From positions 1 through 64,000 of the forward strand of contig LMZT01000147.1 of the NCBI GenBank assembly GCA_001567115.1: DNA of 64,000 nt, given 5' to 3'. Position 1 is the first letter of the stretch. Each line of letters starts with the position of its first letter. The DNA comes from Candidatus Hinthialibacteria bacterium OLB16. GTDB lineage: Bacteria > Hinthialibacterota > Hinthialibacteria > OLB16. This document shows positions 53,874 to 63,197 of the stretch, one piece after another. Below the pieces are notes generated by a model. The model was not told the DNA's origin. It ran no database searches and saw nothing but the letters and a program-made list of their open reading frames with translations. The position numbers and the translations under genes were made by a program.

Positions 53874-54164
53874 TTAGAATTCGATCGTATAGCCCGGTTT
53901 AAGCTTTACGATGGCTTTTTTCCAATGAGGAGTGCTGCCTGCACGGACTCGGACACGGCGGATTTTGCCAGGAACATTCATGACACGGACATTGTCCACC
54001 TTGACCTTGAAGATCGACTCGATTGCATTCTTGATCTGGGCTTTATTGGCACGAAGGTCAACCTTGAAGGCATAACGGCCCTCGTCTTCCTGAAGCATGT
54101 TGGTGCGTTCAGTAAACCAGAACTTTTCAACCACATCCTGTGGTGTTCGCAGATGCTGGGCCAT
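53874..54164 (-). CDS. rplW: 50S ribosomal protein L23
   Basis: 96 residues. RYAFKVDLRANKAQIKNAIESIFKVKVDNVRVMNVPGK is the uL23 core that docks trigger factor and SRP at the exit site. Normal position between rplD and rplB. Confidence 0.95.
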   Translation of the reverse strand: MAQHLRTPQDVVEKFWFTERTNMLQEDEGRYAFKVDLRANKAQIKNAIESIFKVKVDNVRVMNVPGKIRRVRVRAGSTPHWKKAIVKLKPGYTIEF

Positions 54165-54179
54165 GATATCCTCTTTACC

Positions 54180-54806
54180 TTATCCAATCAGCCGCAGAGA
54201 GAGCGACTCGACAGTATTTTTCAGCAACACGAGGTTCCGCGCTTCAACCGCATCCAGGGTTGAGAAATCCTGAGACCGTACCAGTTTCAACCCGGGGATA
54301 TTCCGGGCAGACAAACTGGCGATCTCACTCAGTCCATCATGAACCAGAACAGTCCCTTTTCCGCAATCCAAAGCCCCCAGGATGGAAGCAAAGATTTTGG
54401 TTTTGATCTGTTCGAGTTGAATTTCATCAACAACCTTGATGGCGTTCTCTTTAACCTTCTGGGAAAGAGCGCAACGGAGAGCGCCTCTCTTCATTTTCAC
54501 AGGAAGGTCCTGATGAAAGTTGCTTTTCTGGTTGCCGAAGGCACGTCCACCGCCAACCCACTGTGGGGCACGGATGCTTCCCTGGCGAGCGCGGCCTGTG
54601 CCTTTCTGGCGCCACGGTTTTTTTCCGCCGCCGCGGACATGTGACCGGTTCTTGGTCATGGATGTTCCCTGGCGCAGATTGGCTCTCTGGGCAACCACCA
54701 CCTGGTGAACCAGGCCGGGGCGATCATCACAGGCGAAGACCGCATCCGGGAGTTCGATCTCCCCGATGGCCGTTCCATCTTGACGATAAAGGGGTAACTT
54801 CGGCAT
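54180..54806 (-). CDS. rplD: 50S ribosomal protein L4
   Basis: 208 residues. The conserved loop ([45 protein letters not shown]) reaches into the exit tunnel. In E. coli L4 represses the S10 operon; no leader matching that system is claimed here. Confidence 0.96.
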   Translation of the reverse strand: MPKLPLYRQDGTAIGEIELPDAVFACDDRPGLVHQVVVAQRANLRQGTSMTKNRSHVRGGGKKPWRQKGTGRARQGSIRAPQWVGGGRAFGNQKSNFHQDLPVKMKRGALRCALSQKVKENAIKVVDEIQLEQIKTKIFASILGALDCGKGTVLVHDGLSEIASLSARNIPGLKLVRSQDFSTLDAVEARNLVLLKNTVESLSLRLIG

Positions 54807-54817
54807 GGAAGCCCTTC

Positions 54818-55468
54818 CTATTTCTTTTTTAAAGCCTTTCCGCGGTTACTGGCGCGGATTTCTATCAGGCGTCCCGGAGGTCCAGGAACGCATCCCTTGA
54901 CATAAATGAGGTGATTCTCAGCATCCACTTTGGCGACTTTCAGCCCCAATGCGGTCACTTTGGTTCCCCCCATTCTTCCAGCCATTCTCTGGCCCCGGAA
55001 AACTCTTGAAGGGTAGGAGCTGGCCCCAATCGAGCCTGATACGCGGGTTTCCATCTGGCCATGCGATGCCGCCTGGCCACGAAAGTGGTGGCGTTTGACC
55101 ACCCCGGCGAATCCTCTTCCCTTGCTTGTTCCGGTTATATCGACAAATTCACCTTCAGCAAATGTGTCGGCTGAAAGAGTTGTCCCGATTTCGGGCAATT
55201 CATCATCCTTGTTACAGCGCACTTCGCGCAGGTAACGGGTCGAATCGACACCTGCCTTATCAAAATGGCCTCTCAAGGGTTTGGAAACTTTTTTTTCCTT
55301 GATTTCCCCGAAACCGATCTGATAAGCAGAGTATCCATCGGACTCTGTTTTCTTCACCTGGACAACCGGGCATGGTCCCACCTGCAGGGCGGTCATGGGT
55401 ATGACGACACCATTCTCATCATACATGTGGGTCATCCGCAGTTTTCGTCCCAAAAGGGTCTTAGTCAT
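54818..55468 (-). CDS. rplC: 50S ribosomal protein L3
   Basis: 216 residues. LLGRKLRMTHMYDENGVVIPMT at the start, and GTSKGRGFAGVVKRHHFRGQAASHG with PSRVFRGQRMAGRMGGTKVT later, are uL3 hallmarks, including the loop near the peptidyl transferase centre. Confidence 0.97.
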   Translation of the reverse strand: MTKTLLGRKLRMTHMYDENGVVIPMTALQVGPCPVVQVKKTESDGYSAYQIGFGEIKEKKVSKPLRGHFDKAGVDSTRYLREVRCNKDDELPEIGTTLSADTFAEGEFVDITGTSKGRGFAGVVKRHHFRGQAASHGQMETRVSGSIGASSYPSRVFRGQRMAGRMGGTKVTALGLKVAKVDAENHLIYVKGCVPGPPGRLIEIRASNRGKALKKK

Positions 55469-55482
55469 CGGTGCGGTTCCGT

Positions 55483-55794
55483 TTACACTTGGATTTCGAC
55501 AAAGACGCCCGCTGGCAGGTCGAGCTGCTGAAGGGCATCCATGGTTTTCGGACTGGATTCGCGGATATCGATGAGTCGCTTGTGGGTTCTCATCTCAAAC
55601 TGTTCACGCGATTTTTTGTCCGTAAAGGTGGACCTATTCACAGTGAACCGGCTGAAATTAGTCGGCAGAGGAATCGGTCCAACGATTTTCGCTCCGGTCC
55701 TCCGGGCGGTTTCAACGATCTGCTGGGTTGACTGGTCAATCAACCGATGATCGAAAGATTTCAGCCGGATCCTGATCAGATTTGGCTGCACCAT
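55483..55794 (-). CDS. rpsJ: 30S ribosomal protein S10
   Basis: 103 residues. [39 protein letters not shown] and RTHKRLIDI identify uS10, also the NusE partner in antitermination. It opens the S10 cluster 20 bases after tuf, joining str and S10 in one block. Confidence 0.97.
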   Translation of the reverse strand: MVQPNLIRIRLKSFDHRLIDQSTQQIVETARRTGAKIVGPIPLPTNFSRFTVNRSTFTDKKSREQFEMRTHKRLIDIRESSPKTMDALQQLDLPAGVFVEIQV

Positions 55795-55814
55795 AAGAGA
55801 TTTCCTTTATGATC

Positions 55815-57008
55815 CTATTCAACAATCTCGCTAATGACGCCAGCGCCGACAGTCCTTCCACCTTCACGGATTGCGAAGCGCAGTTCTTTTTCCATAGCGA
55901 TCGGGGTGAGCAATTCACCATTGATTTCGATATTATCTCCCGGCATAACCATTTCGGTCCCTTCCGGCAGATAGACCGAACCGGTCACGTCTGTTGTCCG
56001 GAAATAGAACTGGGGACGGTAGCCATTGAAGAATGGAGTGTGGCGGCCGCCTTCATCCTTGCTGAGGATGTAGCAGGTAGCCTTGAATTTCTTGTGCGGC
56101 TTGATCGAGCCTGGTTTGGCGATAACCTGGCCGCGCTCGATTCCGGTACGCTCCACGCCACGAAGCAGAAGACCGACATTGTCGCCTGCCTGGGCTGAAT
56201 CGAGCAGCTTGCGGAACATTTCAATATCGGTGCAGGTAGTTTTGACTGTGTCGCGGATTCCAACCAGCTCGACTTCTTCCATGCGCTTGATGGTTCCACG
56301 TTCGACACGCCCAGTCGCCACAGTACCGCGGCCGGCGATCGAGAAAACGTCTTCGACCGGCATCAGGAACGGTTTGTCGACATCGCGCTCGGGGAGCGGA
56401 ATGTAGCTGTCGACCGCTTCAACAAGTTCATCGATGCACTTGCAGGCGGCGTCATCCTTGCCTTCGGATTCCATGGCTTTGAGGGCCGAACCGATTACGA
56501 CAGGGATGTCGTCACCGGGGAAGCCATACGAGGAGAGCAGTTCACGAACTTCCAGCTCAACCAGCTGAAGGAGTTCGGGATCATCCACCATATCGGCCTT
56601 GTTCATGAAGACCACGATGTGGGGAACGTTCACCTGGCGTGCCAGCAGAACGTGCTCGCGGGTCTGTGGCATGGGGCCATCTGCAGCCGAAACAACAAGG
56701 ATGGCACCATCCATCTGAGCCGCACCAGTGATCATGTTCTTGATATAGTCAGCGTGGCCTGGGCAGTCGACATGAGCATAGTGACGGTTGTCGCTCTCAT
56801 ATTCGACATGCTGGGTGGCGATGGTTATCCCTCGAGCCTTTTCCTCAGGTGCATTGTCGATGTCATCGTACTTGCGTACCTGAGCCTTGCCTTTGTGGGC
56901 TTGCCGCATGGTAATTGCTGCGGTGAGTGTGGTCTTGCCGTGATCGACGTGACCAATCGTTCCGATATTGACGTGCGGTTTCGTCCTCTCGAATTTCGCT
57001 TTTCCCAT
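55815..57008 (-). CDS. tuf: translation elongation factor Tu
   Basis: ATG 57008 with GGAGGAAGGACG before it gives 397 residues. An upstream in-frame start at 57080 has no EF-Tu similarity. The G1 loop GHVDHGKT, the [12 protein letters not shown] switch, NKADM and the three-domain layout ([13 protein letters not shown] in domain 2, VVMPGDN-like MVMPGDN in domain 3) are complete. Only one tuf copy is seen. Confidence 0.98.
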   Translation of the reverse strand: MGKAKFERTKPHVNIGTIGHVDHGKTTLTAAITMRQAHKGKAQVRKYDDIDNAPEEKARGITIATQHVEYESDNRHYAHVDCPGHADYIKNMITGAAQMDGAILVVSAADGPMPQTREHVLLARQVNVPHIVVFMNKADMVDDPELLQLVELEVRELLSSYGFPGDDIPVVIGSALKAMESEGKDDAACKCIDELVEAVDSYIPLPERDVDKPFLMPVEDVFSIAGRGTVATGRVERGTIKRMEEVELVGIRDTVKTTCTDIEMFRKLLDSAQAGDNVGLLLRGVERTGIERGQVIAKPGSIKPHKKFKATCYILSKDEGGRHTPFFNGYRPQFYFRTTDVTGSVYLPEGTEMVMPGDNIEINGELLTPIAMEKELRFAIREGGRTVGAGVISEIVE

Positions 57009-57085
57009 CGTCCTTCCTCCAGATACCGATGTATCAACCTGACCATCCTCCGACCAGTCGCGGAGGAAGGCCTCTTTCACAATTT

Positions 57086-59167
57086 CTATCTCGCTCGCGC
57101 GATGATTTCATCCATGATCTTCTGCGGCACTGACTCATAGTGGGCCACCTGCATGGTATAGGTGGCACGGCCCTGAGTCAGGGAGCGCAGTGTGGTTGCA
57201 TAACCAAACATTTCAGCGAGTGGCACCAGGGCGGTAATCACCTGGCTGACACTGCGGGAATCCATTCTTTCGATGCGGCCGCGCCGGGAGTTCAAGCTGC
57301 CAACGACATCCCCCAGGTATGATTCAGGGGTAACAACCTCAACTTCCATGACAGGTTCCAGGATAACCGGTTTCCCTTTTTTGAAACCTTCCTGGAAGGC
57401 CATCGAACCGGCAATCGAGAAAGCCATTTCGCTGGAGTCGACGGCATGGAAGGTGCCATCCACCAGAATAGCCTTGATATCGACCACCGGATACCCCGCA
57501 ATGACACCATTCTGCATGGCTGCGAGAATGCCTTTTTCGACAGCGGGGATGTACTCTTTGGGTATCGCTCCACCCACAATGCGGTTATCGAACTCAAAAC
57601 CGGTGCCCGGCTCGAGAGGCTCAAACTCCATGACGACATGGCCATACTGGCCACGTCCGCCGGACTGACGCACAAAGCGTCCTTCGGAGGATGAGGCAAT
57701 CGACATGGTTTCACGGTAAGCGACCTGCGGCTTGCCGACATTCGCTCCAACTTTGAATTCACGTGTCAGGCGGTCGACAATGATTTCGAGGTGCAATTCG
57801 CCCATCCCGGCGATAATGGTCTGGCCGGTCTCCTCATCTGTCCGTATCTGGAAAGTGGGATCTTCTTCGGCCAGTTTGGCAAGACTGACAGCCAGGCGAT
57901 CCTGGTCCAGCTTTGTTTTAGGCTCAATTGCAACACTGATGACCGGCTCAGGGAATTCGAGAGACTCCAGGACAATCGGGTTGGCCGGATCACAGAGTGT
58001 GTCACCGGTATAGGTATTGCTCAGGCCGATGGCGACAGCAATTTCTCCGGTTGTCACTCTTTCAACTTCTTCGCGCTTGTTGGAGTGCATCCGCAACAGA
58101 CGCCCAACACGCTCTTTTTTTCCGGTAGTCATGTTCATGACATACTGGCCGCTGTTGATCGCTCCGGAATAAACCCGGAAATAGACCAGCTTCCCATGAA
58201 CATCGGTCTGCAGTTTGAAAGCAAGGGCGGAAAACGGAGCATCTTCGCGAGGCTCACGGATGACATGGTTATCAGGCTCATCCGGGAGGTGGCCTTGAAC
58301 TGGGGGTTTATCGAGGGGTGATGGAAGGTAATCCACCACGGCATTGAGGAGCAGCTGGACCCCTTTATTCTTGAATGAAGCCCCACACAGCACCGGGATG
58401 AAATCGTTGGCGATCACCGCCTTGCGGATGACAGCCTTGAGGTCTTCAACCGGAATATCCTGTCCCTCGAGGTACCTTTCGAGGATGGTCTCATCCTGGT
58501 CTGCAGCGGCCTCGATCAGGTGAGTCCGGTTTTTTATATAGACATCGCGATATTCTTCCGGAATTTCAAACTGGATTGGCTTGGCGCCAGCTTCTTCGGT
58601 GTTCCATGTGTAGGCAACACCTTCGATGAGATCCACCAGGGCGGTAAAGTTTTCTTCGGCACCGATCGGGATCTGAATCGGAACTGCATTCGCTCCCAGT
58701 CTTTCGTGCATAAGGCGGACAGTGCCAAAAAAATCAGCACCCATGCGGTCCATTTTATTGACGAATGCCAGCCTGGGGACTTTATATTTATCGGCCTGGC
58801 GCCAGACGGTTTCGGACTGTGGCTCAACCCCGCCGACTGCACAAAACAGGGCGACCGCACCATCCAGAACCCTCAGGGAGCGCTCGACTTCAACAGTAAA
58901 ATCGACGTGGCCCGGGGTGTCGATGATGTTGATCCGGTGGTTTTTCCAGAAACAGGTGGTTGCAGCGGATTGGATTGTGATCCCGCGCTCCCGCTCCTGG
59001 ACCATCCAGTCCATTTCAGCGGCACCGTCATGAACCTCGCCAATTTTGTGGGTTCGACCGGTGTAGTAGAGAATTCGTTCGGTAGTTGTCGTTTTACCGG
59101 CATCGATATGGGCCATGATGCCGATATTTCTGACAAGATCAAGACTTTCTACAGTTGCTGTTGCCAT
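57086..59167 (-). CDS. fusA: translation elongation factor G
   Basis: 693 residues. G1 [15 protein letters not shown], switch [24 protein letters not shown], and domains II-V ending [19 protein letters not shown]. The domain IV-type [17 protein letters not shown], which mimics the tRNA anticodon arm, is intact, so this is a translocase and not a recycling-only paralogue. Confidence 0.97.
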   Translation of the reverse strand: MATATVESLDLVRNIGIMAHIDAGKTTTTERILYYTGRTHKIGEVHDGAAEMDWMVQERERGITIQSAATTCFWKNHRINIIDTPGHVDFTVEVERSLRVLDGAVALFCAVGGVEPQSETVWRQADKYKVPRLAFVNKMDRMGADFFGTVRLMHERLGANAVPIQIPIGAEENFTALVDLIEGVAYTWNTEEAGAKPIQFEIPEEYRDVYIKNRTHLIEAAADQDETILERYLEGQDIPVEDLKAVIRKAVIANDFIPVLCGASFKNKGVQLLLNAVVDYLPSPLDKPPVQGHLPDEPDNHVIREPREDAPFSALAFKLQTDVHGKLVYFRVYSGAINSGQYVMNMTTGKKERVGRLLRMHSNKREEVERVTTGEIAVAIGLSNTYTGDTLCDPANPIVLESLEFPEPVISVAIEPKTKLDQDRLAVSLAKLAEEDPTFQIRTDEETGQTIIAGMGELHLEIIVDRLTREFKVGANVGKPQVAYRETMSIASSSEGRFVRQSGGRGQYGHVVMEFEPLEPGTGFEFDNRIVGGAIPKEYIPAVEKGILAAMQNGVIAGYPVVDIKAILVDGTFHAVDSSEMAFSIAGSMAFQEGFKKGKPVILEPVMEVEVVTPESYLGDVVGSLNSRRGRIERMDSRSVSQVITALVPLAEMFGYATTLRSLTQGRATYTMQVAHYESVPQKIMDEIIARAR

Positions 59168-59194
59168 GATAATTTGGGCGGTTACCGGGGCGGA

Positions 59195-59665
59195 TTACCA
59201 GCGATAGTGGGCAAAAGCCTTGTTGGCTTCAGCCATACGATGGGTATCCTGGCGTTTCTTGATTGTTTCCCCTTGTCCTTTGGCGGCATCCAGAAGCTCG
59301 CCGACAAGTTTGTTTTCCATCGACCTTTCATTCCGGTTCCGAGCGTAGCCGGTCAGCCAGCGGAGAGCCAATGTGATTCTCCGCTCCTGGCGGACTTCCA
59401 CAGGAACCTGGTATGTCGCGCCACCGACTCTGCGGGAACGCACTTCAACGAGGGGCTTGGAGTTGTCAATCGCACGATTGAAAACCTCAAGGGGATCCTC
59501 GCCTGTTTTCTCGGCAATAGTATCAAATGCCCTGTAAACGATTTTTTCTGCGACGCTTCGCTTGCCGCACAGAGTGAGCCTGTTGATCAGCATGCTGACC
59601 AGAACACTCTTGAATTTTGGGTCGGGCAAAACGACCCGCCTGATAATAGTTTTTTTCCTTGGCAT
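59195..59665 (-). CDS. rpsG: 30S ribosomal protein S7
   Basis: 156 residues: [39 protein letters not shown] and [12 protein letters not shown] are uS7 landmarks. It nucleates assembly of the 30S head. The 99-base gap to rpsL is longer than most in the block. Confidence 0.97.
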   Translation of the reverse strand: MPRKKTIIRRVVLPDPKFKSVLVSMLINRLTLCGKRSVAEKIVYRAFDTIAEKTGEDPLEVFNRAIDNSKPLVEVRSRRVGGATYQVPVEVRQERRITLALRWLTGYARNRNERSMENKLVGELLDAAKGQGETIKKRQDTHRMAEANKAFAHYRW

Positions 59666-59764
59666 ATTCCTCGTGAGCAGGCAGAGGAACCATCACTTCG
59701 GTTCATGCCGCGTCACCGGCTGGTCGGTGACCGGTGCGCTTTCCTCAAGAATGAATCTATCGCT

Positions 59765-60139
59765 TTAAGACTTTTTAGGTCTTTTAGCTCCGTATTTTGA
59801 GCGTCCGTTGCAGCGTTTCGCCACCCCAGTTGTATCGAGCACGCCACGTACGATGTGGTAGCGGACGCTGGGGAGGTCTTTCACCCTGCCCCCGCGCACC
59901 AGCACCATGGAGTGCTCCTGGAGGTTGTGGCCCTCTCCACCGATATAGGCATTGACCTCGATACCGGTTGAAAGGCGGACACGCGCCACTTTACGCAGAG
60001 CGGAGTTTGGTTTTTTGGGAGTCATGGTCCAGACACGGGTGCAGACCCCGCGTCTCTGGGGGCAGCCTTTGAGGCCGGGCACCTTGGACTTGTTCAATGA
60101 CTGCTGGCGACCGTGACGGATCAGCTGGTTAATGGTCGG
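59765..60139 (-). CDS. rpsL: 30S ribosomal protein S12
   Basis: GTG 60139 with GAGGGAG just upstream gives exactly 124 residues starting [12 protein letters not shown], the universal uS12 start; the ATG at 60184 would add 15 unusual residues. [17 protein letters not shown] and [20 protein letters not shown] contain the decoding-centre loops. The first loop has Lys (TPKKPNS), the streptomycin-sensitive type. Confidence 0.95.
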   Translation of the reverse strand, partial: PTINQLIRHGRQQSLNKSKVPGLKGCPQRRGVCTRVWTMTPKKPNSALRKVARVRLSTGIEVNAYIGGEGHNLQEHSMVLVRGGRVKDLPSVRYHIVRGVLDTTGVAKRCNGRSKYGAKRPKKS

Positions 60140-60223
60140 CACGAAACTCCCTCTGTCTTTGCGCGATTGTGTAATAAAACCCATAAATTCCTGACAAACC
60201 GGAAAACATGGGCACGAAAGGGG

Positions 60224-60252
60224 AATCTACAAGAATCGGACCAGCCCGTCAA
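60224..60252 (-). promoter_or_regulatory. sigma70 promoter of the str-S10-spc-alpha block
   Basis: Minus-strand TTGACG (60252-60247) and TAGATT (60229-60224) are separated by exactly 17 bases, the best promoter match in the window. It would give a leader of about 78 bases before the GTG of rpsL. It is the only good candidate found for the whole ribosomal block, though internal promoters may exist. Confidence 0.65.
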
Positions 60253-60320
60253 GGCTTTCTCACAATTTTTTTCAACTCACCTTCGATAATCCACCTAAAG
60301 CAAGTTCTCTCAATCACTTA

Positions 60321-62246
60321 CTAACGGTCAAACCATTTTTCCAATTCACGGCGGCTGATCTTCCAGATTGGCGGGCGGCCATGAGGGCAGGTGGCCAGAG
60401 CCGGCATTTCGGTGTAATGGCTCAGGAGGTCCTCCATCTGCCTCTGAGAGAGTGGATCACCGGCTTTGACAGCGCTTCGGCAGGCCATGCGGGCTAGAAC
60501 CTTTTCAGCCCGGTCACCCACTGGCGCGACTTTTCCAATCGATGCCAGATCATCGAGGGCATCCTCCAGAAGGCCTTTCACCTCAGAAAGGGAAAGGTCT
60601 GCAGGAAGGCTCTGAACCAGATATGTATTTCCTCCAAATGGTTCCATCTCGAAGCCGAGATCAACCAGCAGGTCCAGTGACTCCTGCAGGGCGCCCTGGC
60701 GTTGCAATGGAATTTCGACTGTCAATGGAAAAAGCAGCTTCTGGCGGTTAATGGAGCGTGCCTGGAACTGCTGGCGAAACTTTTCAAACTGGATGCGCTC
60801 ATGCAAAGCATGTTGATCAAACAGAGCCATCTGGTCGTCCCTCTGGGCGACAATGTAGCTGTCAAACACCTGCGCCAGAGGGATCCAGGGTGTCTCCACC
60901 ACAGTTGGAAGAGAGGTCTGGACTTTCAATTCCTCAAGCGAATTGAGAGGCCCCCGATTGAGGCTTTCGATCGGTGCAACAGGTTCAAGACCTGGTTCGT
61001 CCCGGTGTGATGAGGCCCTGACAGGCTCCTGGAATGGCTGGCGGTCATCATCCGGAAGTTTGGGAGCAGTTTTTTGAGAGCTGGCAGGAGTGCCCGCCAG
61101 GGGTTGAGACAAACTGGTTTCTGCCGGGAGAATCTCGAGAAACGGAAAGTCTTCGACCGGAGGCCTGGGGGAAGGTTCCCCCTGGGACTGAGCCGGTTGG
61201 CCTGCAGGAACCGGCTGCGCTTCTCTTTGTATCTGGGCACGGGGAAGCGGGAGAGCCTCTCCCTGTTCCTGCGCCTGGCGAAGCGCCGAGAAGAGGACAT
61301 TCCACACCAGGCGTTCATCCCTGAAACGGATTTCTTCCTTGGAGGGATGGACATTGACATCCACATATTCCGGCGGGAGCTGGATGAACAGAACGGTCAC
61401 CGGGTAACGACGCTGGGGCAGGCTGGCCCGATAGGATTCAATCAGGCACCTGAGCAGCAGGCGATCTCTGACAAAGCGTCCATTGACAAAGAAGTAGACA
61501 TCGCTGGCTGTATTTCGGTGAAGTGTGGCACGGCTGGTGAAGCCGGTTACCTGGATCAGGTCATTGGCATAATCAACCGGGAGCAGCTCCGCCACCACTT
61601 CATTTCCAAAGATCTGGACCAGTCGATCCACCCGGCTGGGCACTGGAGAAAATGTGCGAACTTTGCGCTCATTATGGATCAGGTCAAAATGGATCGAAGG
61701 GCAGCTCATGGCTGTTCGCAGAAAGATCTCGATCACCCGGTCCATTTCGGTGGCCGGAGATTTCAAAAATTTTTTCCGGGCCGGGGTGTTAAAAAAGAGA
61801 TCGGAAACAGTCACCTGTGTGCCGGGCGGAACCCCGATCGGCTCGATCACCTTCACCTCGCTGCCAATCGCATCAAGACGGTGTCCCTGTCTTTCCGAGG
61901 GCTGCCTGGAGATGATTTCGACATGGGAGACTGAAGCAATTGCGGCGAGCGCTTCACCACGAAAACCGAATGTGCGGATGCTCATCAAATCCGCTTCAGA
62001 TTCGATCTTGCTGGTGGCATGGCGCCTCAATGCCATCGGGAGTTCTTCTTTCGACATGCCACACCCATCATCGAGAACCCGGATGAGCGTATTGCCCCCT
62101 CTGGCCACCTCGATCAAGAGCCTGCCAGCCCCGGCATCCAGGCTGTTATCCACCAATTCCCTCACCACCGATGCCGGGCGTTGAACCACCTCGCCCGCAG
62201 CGATCTGTGAAGCCACATGTTCAGGAAGAATGTGTATCCGGCTCAT
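60321..62246 (-). CDS. mutL: DNA mismatch repair protein MutL with endonuclease motif
   Basis: 641 residues. N-terminal GHKL ATPase: AAGEVVQRPASVVRELVDNSLDAGA, DDGCGMSKEELPMALRRHATSKI and TFGFRGEALAAIASVS. A Gln/Pro-rich linker covers about 325-445. The C-terminal domain has DQHALHERIQFE (477-488), the metal-binding DQHA(x)2E(x)4E endonuclease motif, plus ACRSAVKAGDPL and CPHGRPP. It is therefore a self-nicking MutL, as expected where MutH is absent. mutS is not adjacent. The next gene downstream is rpsL, with its own promoter. Confidence 0.95.
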   Translation of the reverse strand: MSRIHILPEHVASQIAAGEVVQRPASVVRELVDNSLDAGAGRLLIEVARGGNTLIRVLDDGCGMSKEELPMALRRHATSKIESEADLMSIRTFGFRGEALAAIASVSHVEIISRQPSERQGHRLDAIGSEVKVIEPIGVPPGTQVTVSDLFFNTPARKKFLKSPATEMDRVIEIFLRTAMSCPSIHFDLIHNERKVRTFSPVPSRVDRLVQIFGNEVVAELLPVDYANDLIQVTGFTSRATLHRNTASDVYFFVNGRFVRDRLLLRCLIESYRASLPQRRYPVTVLFIQLPPEYVDVNVHPSKEEIRFRDERLVWNVLFSALRQAQEQGEALPLPRAQIQREAQPVPAGQPAQSQGEPSPRPPVEDFPFLEILPAETSLSQPLAGTPASSQKTAPKLPDDDRQPFQEPVRASSHRDEPGLEPVAPIESLNRGPLNSLEELKVQTSLPTVVETPWIPLAQVFDSYIVAQRDDQMALFDQHALHERIQFEKFRQQFQARSINRQKLLFPLTVEIPLQRQGALQESLDLLVDLGFEMEPFGGNTYLVQSLPADLSLSEVKGLLEDALDDLASIGKVAPVGDRAEKVLARMACRSAVKAGDPLSQRQMEDLLSHYTEMPALATCPHGRPPIWKISRRELEKWFDR

Positions 62247-63029
62247 CTATTTCACTTCAAGGCCTTCAGATCCGGTCGCCTCGAGGATCATCGGGGACGA
62301 TGTGGCTGCCGAAGGCAGTCCTGCGGGAGATGAACTGCCTGATTCATCCAGTATCGATTCAACAAGGAGCCTCATCTGTTCAGCAAAATCGACACTGTAA
62401 TGATCCTGGGGAATCCCGGCCTGATCGACCAGTCCCTTCATTTTTAAGAGAATCTCCCTCCATTCAGGGGCAGTGGTACTCCCCACAGCCTGTTTATCCA
62501 TTGGGTTTTTCTCATCCATCGGCCAAATTTCCTTGAAGGCAGCGGGGAGTAACTTCCCTTCCACCAGGCCTCTCTGAAAGCGCCCCAGGACGTGAACACC
62601 CTGGGTGACCTCTTCCGGCGAAAAATCCTTGAAATGCTGGATATCGCCTTTGAGCATTTCAAGAAACAGCAGAGGGGGAAACGAGCCTTGCTCGAGATTT
62701 TTCATGATTTTCCGCATATCCTCAAAAGACAGTTTCCCTTCCTCCAGACGGACAGACAATCTCTTCAGCTGAGCGCGGATGCGGTCTTTCTGTTCTTCGC
62801 TGATTTCCAGATCGGTGACCGCTTTGTCCGAAATGAAAGTCAGTGTTTTCGCAACCAGAACCGGCCCTTTGGAACGAAGAAGGAGAAAAGCGACCACGAT
62901 GGAAGTGACCATCAGTGTCGTTGTGACAGCACACCCGACCAGGCAGAATTTCATGCAGCCTGAAGAAGGCTTTTTTTCATGGATGCGCTGGATATCCATG
63001 GGTGCATTGAAACATGGAGGCCCATCCAT
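62247..63029 (-). CDS. single-pass membrane protein of unknown function
   Basis: 260 residues, or 250 from a later ATG at 62999. No clear ribosome binding site decides between them. One membrane helix (FCLVGCAVTTTLMVTSIVVAFLLL) near residues 28-51 is followed by a helical, charged domain and a Ser/Ala-rich tail. The stop directly abuts the mutL start (TAG-ATG), so mutL is probably coupled to it. Neither a domain nor a family was recognised. A link to mismatch repair would be guesswork. Confidence 0.55.
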   Translation of the reverse strand: MDGPPCFNAPMDIQRIHEKKPSSGCMKFCLVGCAVTTTLMVTSIVVAFLLLRSKGPVLVAKTLTFISDKAVTDLEISEEQKDRIRAQLKRLSVRLEEGKLSFEDMRKIMKNLEQGSFPPLLFLEMLKGDIQHFKDFSPEEVTQGVHVLGRFQRGLVEGKLLPAAFKEIWPMDEKNPMDKQAVGSTTAPEWREILLKMKGLVDQAGIPQDHYSVDFAEQMRLLVESILDESGSSSPAGLPSAATSSPMILEATGSEGLEVK

Positions 63030-63135
63030 GACAACCGATCGCTATGTGCTGGTGGCTGTTTTCAAACATCCGGAAGAGTTGTATGTATTGGGGGATTGTT
63101 CCGGCAGATCATATCGAAAAGAATCAGCCGAGTGA
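63028..63135 (+). CDS. possible 35-residue ORF upstream of galT
   Basis: ATG 63028 has GGAGG 7 bases upstream and reads MTTDRYVLVAVFKHPEELYV, then LGDCSGRSYRKESAE. The well-placed ribosome binding site and an amphipathic sequence make it more credible than a random frame. It is unrecognised and could be the remnant of a longer gene. It would overlap the longer form of the divergent membrane-protein gene by two bases. Confidence 0.3.
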   Translation: MTTDRYVLVAVFKHPEELYVLGDCSGRSYRKESAE

Positions 63136-63197
63136 GAAACCTGATCTGTCATTGAGGATTCCAACGACTGGAATAAGTGAAAATCCAGGAAAATCAA

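Noticed and set aside
58520-59800. 426-residue plus-strand ORF across fusA, rpsG and rpsL
   Set aside because: Spans three certain genes on the opposite strand; shadow frame only.
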